DNA from: Lachnospiraceae bacterium
GTDB lineage: Bacteria; Bacillota; Clostridia; Lachnospirales; Lachnospiraceae
Direction: 5' to 3'
Length of the DNA: 48,728 nucleotides
Assembly (NCBI GenBank): GCA_017469945.1
Contig: JAFUFI010000030.1
Location: 1-48,728, forward strand
This document shows, piece after piece, positions 44,474 to 48,728 of the stretch. Under the pieces are notes generated by a model. That model had not been told where the DNA came from. It searched no databases and was given only the letters and a program-made list of their open reading frames with translations. The number at the start of each line of letters is the position of its first letter. The first letter of the stretch is position 1. A program made the translations under genes and the position numbers.

Positions 44474-45361
44474 ATGCGTAAATTTATAACAAGATCGATC
44501 AGTGCTATCACAATGCTTGCGGGCATTGTTGCGCTCTTTATATTCGGAGGATATGCTCTTGCGGGGGTACTCCTTGTAATCTCATGCATCGGCTTTTGGG
44601 AGCTTTCAAAGGCCTTTGCCTGCAAAAGCGTCGTTCCGGGAGGCGAAAGAGTTCCGCTTCCGGCCAAGAAAAAGATCGATTATCTTGACATTATCGGACT
44701 TATTACAATAGTTTTATATTACGGAGTTATGGTTTTTGCCCGAGATCCCGTTTACCAGTTTATGGTGGTTGTCTGCTTTGTAATTGCTATCCTTTTTGTC
44801 TATGTTTTCAGATTTCCGAAAGTTGAGATCGGAAGGATCGCAGACATCAGCTTTTCCTTCCTCTATTGCCCTGTAATGCTTTCCTTCATCTATATGACAA
44901 GGCAGTCTGAGCCTTACGGAAAGTACCTTATCTGGATGATACTTATCGGCTCCTGGGGATGCGACACTTTCGCCTACCTTATCGGAAGCGCCTTCGGAAA
45001 GAGAAAGGTTTTCCCTGTTTTGTCGCCCAATAAATCATTGGCGGGATGTATCGGAGGAATCCTTGCAAGCGGTATTATCGGAGGAGTTTACGGATACTTC
45101 TACGTTACCCCCGGTCTTGCGAAGATGGGAATTGAAATCCCTTATCTGTATCTTGTGCTTGCGGCTATCAGCATGGTGGGAGGCGTTATCGGAATGCTCG
45201 GCGACCTCGTGGCGTCCGGTATCAAGCGCAACAAGGGATTCAAGGATTATGCAAAGCTTATTCCGGGGCACGGCGGAGTTATGGACAGATTCGACTCTAT
45301 GATTTCCACAGCCCCTGCGATATATGTTCTTTCGCTTTTACTGATCTTGAACAATTTCTGA
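44474..45361 (+). CDS. cdsA: Phosphatidate cytidylyltransferase
   Basis: A 295-aa membrane enzyme making CDP-diacylglycerol. About eight membrane helices are followed by the signature LVASGIKRNKGFKDYAKLIPGHGGVMDRFDS near the C-terminus. It feeds PgsA, encoded elsewhere in the window. GGAGG is upstream. Confidence 0.95.
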   Translation: MRKFITRSISAITMLAGIVALFIFGGYALAGVLLVISCIGFWELSKAFACKSVVPGGERVPLPAKKKIDYLDIIGLITIVLYYGVMVFARDPVYQFMVVVCFVIAILFVYVFRFPKVEIGRIADISFSFLYCPVMLSFIYMTRQSEPYGKYLIWMILIGSWGCDTFAYLIGSAFGKRKVFPVLSPNKSLAGCIGGILASGIIGGVYGYFYVTPGLAKMGIEIPYLYLVLAAISMVGGVIGMLGDLVASGIKRNKGFKDYAKLIPGHGGVMDRFDSMISTAPAIYVLSLLLILNNF

Positions 45362-45373
45362 AATTAGTTTAGA

Positions 45374-45407
45374 TGTCGCTCCCTTTTGGGGGCGACAAAT
45401 CTTTTTT
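45374..45407 (+). terminator. Terminator between cdsA and dxr
   Basis: TGTCGCTCCC (45374-45383) pairs with GGGGGCGACA (45388-45397), one G-U pair, around TTTT, then CTTTTTT to 45407. It should cut read-through into dxr, though no clear promoter for dxr was found in the remaining 49 bases. Confidence 0.85.
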
Positions 45408-45456
45408 AGCGGTGGGAGAAGAGTTTGACTTTAGCCCCCCCGCATAGGATATTTGT

Positions 45457-46596
45457 ATGGAAAATAAAAAGATCGTTCTTCTGGGTTCAACGGGTTCTAT
45501 CGGGACCCAGACTCTTGAAGTAGTAGAAAATTATAGCGAATACCTTTCGGTTGTGGCACTTTGCGCAGGTAGCAACGTTGCCCTTATGGAAAAGCAGATA
45601 AGGAAGTTTAAACCTCTTTTGGCTGTTATGTGGTCCGAGGAGGCGGCAAAAGACCTTAAAGAAAAAGTAAGCGATCTTCCCGTAAAAATCCTTTCGGGAA
45701 TGGACGGACTTATTGAAGCGGCTACTATGGCGGAGGCGGACATCGTCCTTACGGCCGTTGTGGGAATGATAGGTATAAGGCCCACCATCGCCGCAATCGA
45801 AGCGGGTAAAGATATAGCTCTTGCAAACAAAGAGACGCTTGTCTGCGCCGGACATATCATCATGCCCCTCGCGGCTGAAAAAGGCGTAAGGATTCTCCCT
45901 GTTGACAGCGAGCATTCAGCTATCTTCCAGTCTCTTCACGGAGAAAAAGGAAATAAGATTTCCAAGATCCTCCTTACTGCGAGCGGAGGACCTTTCAGAA
46001 ATATGACTACAGAGCAGCTCCGTACAAAGACGGTTGAGGATGCATTAAAACATCCCAATTGGTCTATGGGAAGAAAGATTACCATCGACTCCGCAAGCCT
46101 TGTAAATAAGGGTCTGGAGGTTATGGAGGCGGGATGGCTTTTTGATGTTCCCGTTTCAAAGATAGAAGTTGTGGTTCATCCCCAGAGCATCCTTCACTCC
46201 GCTGTGGAATTCGAAGACGGAGCTGTTATAGGCCAGATGGGCGTGCCGGATATGAAACTTCCGATACAGTACGCTCTTTTCTATCCCAACAGACTTCCTA
46301 TGACCGGAAACAAGCTTGATCTTTTCGCGGTTAAGGATATGACCTTCGAAAAGCCCGATCCCGAAGTGTTTAGAGGTCTTGCCCTCGCTCTTAGGGCGGC
46401 AGCTGAAGGCGGAAGTATGCCGACTGTATTTAACGCCGCAAATGAGCTTGCCGTTTCTAGGTTCCTTGATAAAAAGATAGGCTTTTTGGATATATACGAG
46501 ATCATCGAAAAGGCTATGGATGCCCACACCTTGATAGCAAATCCTACCGTAGAGCAGATACTTGAGGCCGAGAGGGAGGTATCTGAAGTATGCTAA
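45457..46596 (+). CDS. dxr: 1-deoxy-D-xylulose 5-phosphate reductoisomerase
   Basis: A 379-aa NADPH enzyme of the MEP isoprenoid pathway. The nucleotide-binding LGSTGSIGTQTLEVV is at residues 9-23, the active-site LPVDSEHSAIFQ and NWSMGRKITIDSASLVNKGLE follow. The length is normal. Its stop overlaps rseP by seven bases. A run of seven C lies about 20 bases before the ATG. Confidence 0.97.
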   Translation: MENKKIVLLGSTGSIGTQTLEVVENYSEYLSVVALCAGSNVALMEKQIRKFKPLLAVMWSEEAAKDLKEKVSDLPVKILSGMDGLIEAATMAEADIVLTAVVGMIGIRPTIAAIEAGKDIALANKETLVCAGHIIMPLAAEKGVRILPVDSEHSAIFQSLHGEKGNKISKILLTASGGPFRNMTTEQLRTKTVEDALKHPNWSMGRKITIDSASLVNKGLEVMEAGWLFDVPVSKIEVVVHPQSILHSAVEFEDGAVIGQMGVPDMKLPIQYALFYPNRLPMTGNKLDLFAVKDMTFEKPDPEVFRGLALALRAAAEGGSMPTVFNAANELAVSRFLDKKIGFLDIYEIIEKAMDAHTLIANPTVEQILEAEREVSEVC

Positions 46597-47693
46597 ATAC
46601 TCTCGTCAGCATTTTTTGGTTTTTGCTTATTTTTTCCGTGGTTGTAGTATCCCATGAATTCGGACATTTTATCATAGCAAGGGCTAACGGGATTCACGTT
46701 GTAGAGTTCTTTGTGGGATTTGGCCCTACTATCATCCATTGGACAAAGGGCGGGACAAAGTACTCTATAAAGCTTTTGCCTCTTGGAGGCGCCTGCGTTT
46801 TTGAAGGACAGGATGATGTGGCTGATGGCACCTATAAAGAGGGCACGCCAAAGATCGACAATCCCGGCGGAAAGTACGGAGGCTCGTTTTTAGAGGCAAA
46901 TGTCTGGAAAAGACTTGCGGTTACTTTGGCCGGCCCTGCGTTTAATATAATACTTGGTTTTATCATCGCCTTTATAATGGTAAATCTTATTGCTATCAGA
47001 GAACCTGTGGCAACCCAGGTAGCTGAAGGCGGCGCCGCTCAGGCAGCAGGCCTTGAAGACGGTGACAGGATTCTTTCCCTTAACGGACAAAAGATCTGTC
47101 TTTACGATGATATCCTTCTTTTTAATGCGCTTTACAGCGGCGGGGATGTTGATGTTGAGTATATGAGGGACGGAGAAAAATACAAGACTACCCTTACTCC
47201 CGTATTCGACAGCGAGGAAGGCAGATATCTTATAGGAATAATGAATTCCGATTTCGTAACTCTTAAAGGCATCGACGCCCTTAAGTATACCTGGTACGAG
47301 GTCAGATATAATTTCAAGATGACCTACGGAAGCCTTTTTATGCTTGTAAGGGGTAAAGTTAAGACCAGCGATATTTCAGGTCCTGTGGGCATAGCGGTTA
47401 ACGTTGTGGGCAAGACCTACGAACAGACAAAAGACTACGGATTCTCCACAGTTGTGGTAAATATGTTAAACATTGCATTAATGCTGACCATCAACCTCGG
47501 AATCCTTAATCTTTTACCGATTCCCGCTCTTGACGGCGGCAGGCTGATGTTTATTCTTATTGAGATAATAAGGGGAAAGCCCGTTCCAAGAGACAAAGAG
47601 GCGCTTGTTAATTTTATAGGTGTTGTTTTCTTTATCGTTTTGATCGTACTTGTCTTCTTTAACGATATAAGAAATATCTTTTTTGTAAAATGA
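46590..47693 (+). CDS. rseP: RIP metalloprotease RseP (site-2 protease)
   Basis: A 367-aa intramembrane zinc protease. HEFGH (22-26) binds zinc in the first helix, one PDZ domain lies about 130-200, and LDGG with D315 is the third ligand in a later helix. In Firmicutes such proteases cut membrane anti-sigma factors and signal peptides. It is translationally coupled to dxr; the ispG gene often found next is replaced by a kinase gene. Confidence 0.95.
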   Translation: MLNTLVSIFWFLLIFSVVVVSHEFGHFIIARANGIHVVEFFVGFGPTIIHWTKGGTKYSIKLLPLGGACVFEGQDDVADGTYKEGTPKIDNPGGKYGGSFLEANVWKRLAVTLAGPAFNIILGFIIAFIMVNLIAIREPVATQVAEGGAAQAAGLEDGDRILSLNGQKICLYDDILLFNALYSGGDVDVEYMRDGEKYKTTLTPVFDSEEGRYLIGIMNSDFVTLKGIDALKYTWYEVRYNFKMTYGSLFMLVRGKVKTSDISGPVGIAVNVVGKTYEQTKDYGFSTVVVNMLNIALMLTINLGILNLLPIPALDGGRLMFILIEIIRGKPVPRDKEALVNFIGVVFFIVLIVLVFFNDIRNIFFVK

Positions 47694-47715
47694 TCACTTG
47701 ATCAAGAGGTTTTTA

Positions 47716-48561
47716 ATGGATTTTTCAGCAAAGTATGATACTCCCGTTAAAGTGGGAGAGGGAAGCTTCGGAACCGTATACAGGATTAAAAACAAAGAAA
47801 GCGGTGAATTTGCCGCTTTAAAGGTTATAAAGGATAAAAAGATCTGGGAGATTGAGACTGCGCTTTTAAAAGAGGCCGATCATCCTCTATTTCCAAGATT
47901 TATAGATGCCGGTGAGTCCGACGGCGAGTATTATATCATCATGGAGTATATCTTCGGGGAGAACTTAAGCAACGTTCTTACAAGGAGAAAGGGCTTTGCC
48001 CAAAGCGAAGCAATGAAGATGGCTCTTACCGTAGCGGACGGCCTCGGATGGATTCAGACAAAGGATAAACCCATAGTTTTCAGAGATCTTAAAGCTGAGA
48101 ATATGGTCCTTACTCCTGAAGGGGATGTAAGACTTCTTGACTTTGGATCGGCCTGCTATCTTGAGGATGCGGGAAGCAGTGTGAGCGGTACGGTAGGTGT
48201 ATCTGCGCCGGAGCAGTTCGACGAAGTGGCGGGGCTTTCTTCGGATGTATACGCTTTCGGAAGGCTTTTCCACTATATGTTAACGGGCATCAATCCTCTT
48301 TCCGAGGGAGCTGCCGACAAATTCCTGCCTTTACAGGATTTTGACGAAGGTTTAAGTTACAGCTTAGAGCTTCTTATCGAAGATTGTACGATCCTTGACA
48401 AAGCGCAGCGAATTCCCGATATGTACGGGGTAACGAAACGCATGGTTGAGATCGCAAGCTGCACGCCGAGAAGCTACAAAAAGATGGAAAAAGAAGCGTA
48501 CCGCGCGATCAACGACAGAAAAAACGCAGGTGTGGTATTTGAGAAAAATATCAGACTTTGA
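47716..48561 (+). CDS. Soluble Hanks-type Ser/Thr protein kinase
   Basis: A 281-aa kinase comprising almost only the catalytic domain: glycine loop VGEGSFGTVY (13-22), ATP-binding K36, catalytic FRDLKAEN with D124, metal-binding DFG at D142, and a degenerate activation end GVSAPEQF. The HRD histidine is Phe, which usually still permits activity. No transmembrane helix or PASTA domain is present, unlike PrkC/StkP. A TTG at 47698 is rejected in favour of ATG 47716 with AAGAGG upstream. It is 22 bases after rseP, so it probably shares its operon; targets are unknown. Confidence 0.88.
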   Translation: MDFSAKYDTPVKVGEGSFGTVYRIKNKESGEFAALKVIKDKKIWEIETALLKEADHPLFPRFIDAGESDGEYYIIMEYIFGENLSNVLTRRKGFAQSEAMKMALTVADGLGWIQTKDKPIVFRDLKAENMVLTPEGDVRLLDFGSACYLEDAGSSVSGTVGVSAPEQFDEVAGLSSDVYAFGRLFHYMLTGINPLSEGAADKFLPLQDFDEGLSYSLELLIEDCTILDKAQRIPDMYGVTKRMVEIASCTPRSYKKMEKEAYRAINDRKNAGVVFEKNIRL

Positions 48562-48597
48562 TTTGTAAATCTGAAAGAATAGATTAACTGATATGTA

Positions 48598-48728
48598 ATG
48601 ACCTCCTGTCAAGTACAAAGTTTCAGAGATCACCACAAACTTATTAAATTGTTGCTGAAGGCATCTGGAAAGAGCCTCGGGGTATCAGTTCCCGGCATTG
48701 GCCACTCTGATATACGTGGATTGGTTAC
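48598..48728 (+). other. Unidentified open frame running off the window edge
   Basis: From ATG 48598 a frame of at least 43 codons stays open to the end (product begins MTSCQVQSFRDHH). No ribosome-binding site precedes it and I recognise no family. It could be the start of a real gene or chance. Confidence 0.25.

Noticed and set aside
45425..45453. TTGACT-N17-GATATT as a dxr promoter
   Set aside because: Its start would fall at about 45460, inside the dxr start codon region, while dxr has a normal AGGA site that would then lie upstream of the transcript.

Overview
The window looks like a chromosomal segment of a Gram-positive-type anaerobe of the Clostridia, most likely a Lachnospiraceae (Butyrivibrio-like). 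This is inferred from three things: the gene order yicC-gmk-rpoZ-rimO-pgsA-cinA-recA-recX-rny and pyrH-frr-uppS-cdsA-dxr-rseP; a Firmicutes-type LexA box at recA; and a LacI-sensor c-di-GMP phosphodiesterase of a kind common in that family. No rRNA, tRNA, CRISPR array, prophage or complete insertion sequence was seen.

Positions 1-2650 are AT-rich and accessory in character. They hold a damaged GNAT acetyltransferase, an intact GNAT acetyltransferase, a short hairpin/terminator unit, and the most unusual locus of the window. That locus is a single-protein regulator (winged HTH + GHKL ATPase + STAS-like DUF4325). It is flanked on both sides by arrays of a TAARRCGAATAA motif spaced 20-22 bp apart, and the two arrays are mirror images of each other.

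Positions 2650-7100 encode three large multi-pass membrane proteins, two of them in a minus-strand operon, of glycosyltransferase-C or DUF6056 type. Positions 7224-14248 are a plus-strand operon: an extra solute-binding lipoprotein, a complete polyamine-type ABC transporter (potA with a doubled TOBE region, potB, potC, and a membrane-tethered potD), and a beta-lactamase-fold serine hydrolase. Positions 14349-18357 hold a tandem-HTH regulator with a 54-aa membrane peptide, divergent from a large secreted protein. Next come a LacI-sensor/degenerate GGDEF/EAL phosphodiesterase with an apparently leaderless promoter, a YkgJ-type protein and RqcH, and then a convergent MurJ/SpoVB-type flippase.

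From 25.6 kb the content is mostly housekeeping. It includes glgA; the yicC-to-rny block (translation, phospholipid synthesis, DNA repair, RNA decay); an aspartate-type aminotransferase; a Nudix hydrolase; xerD; a MarR regulator; a DAHP synthase on the minus strand with a perfect consensus promoter; then a NodB deacetylase, a bactofilin, pyrH, frr, uppS, cdsA, dxr, rseP and a small soluble Hanks-type kinase. The last 130 bases hold an open frame that could not be identified.
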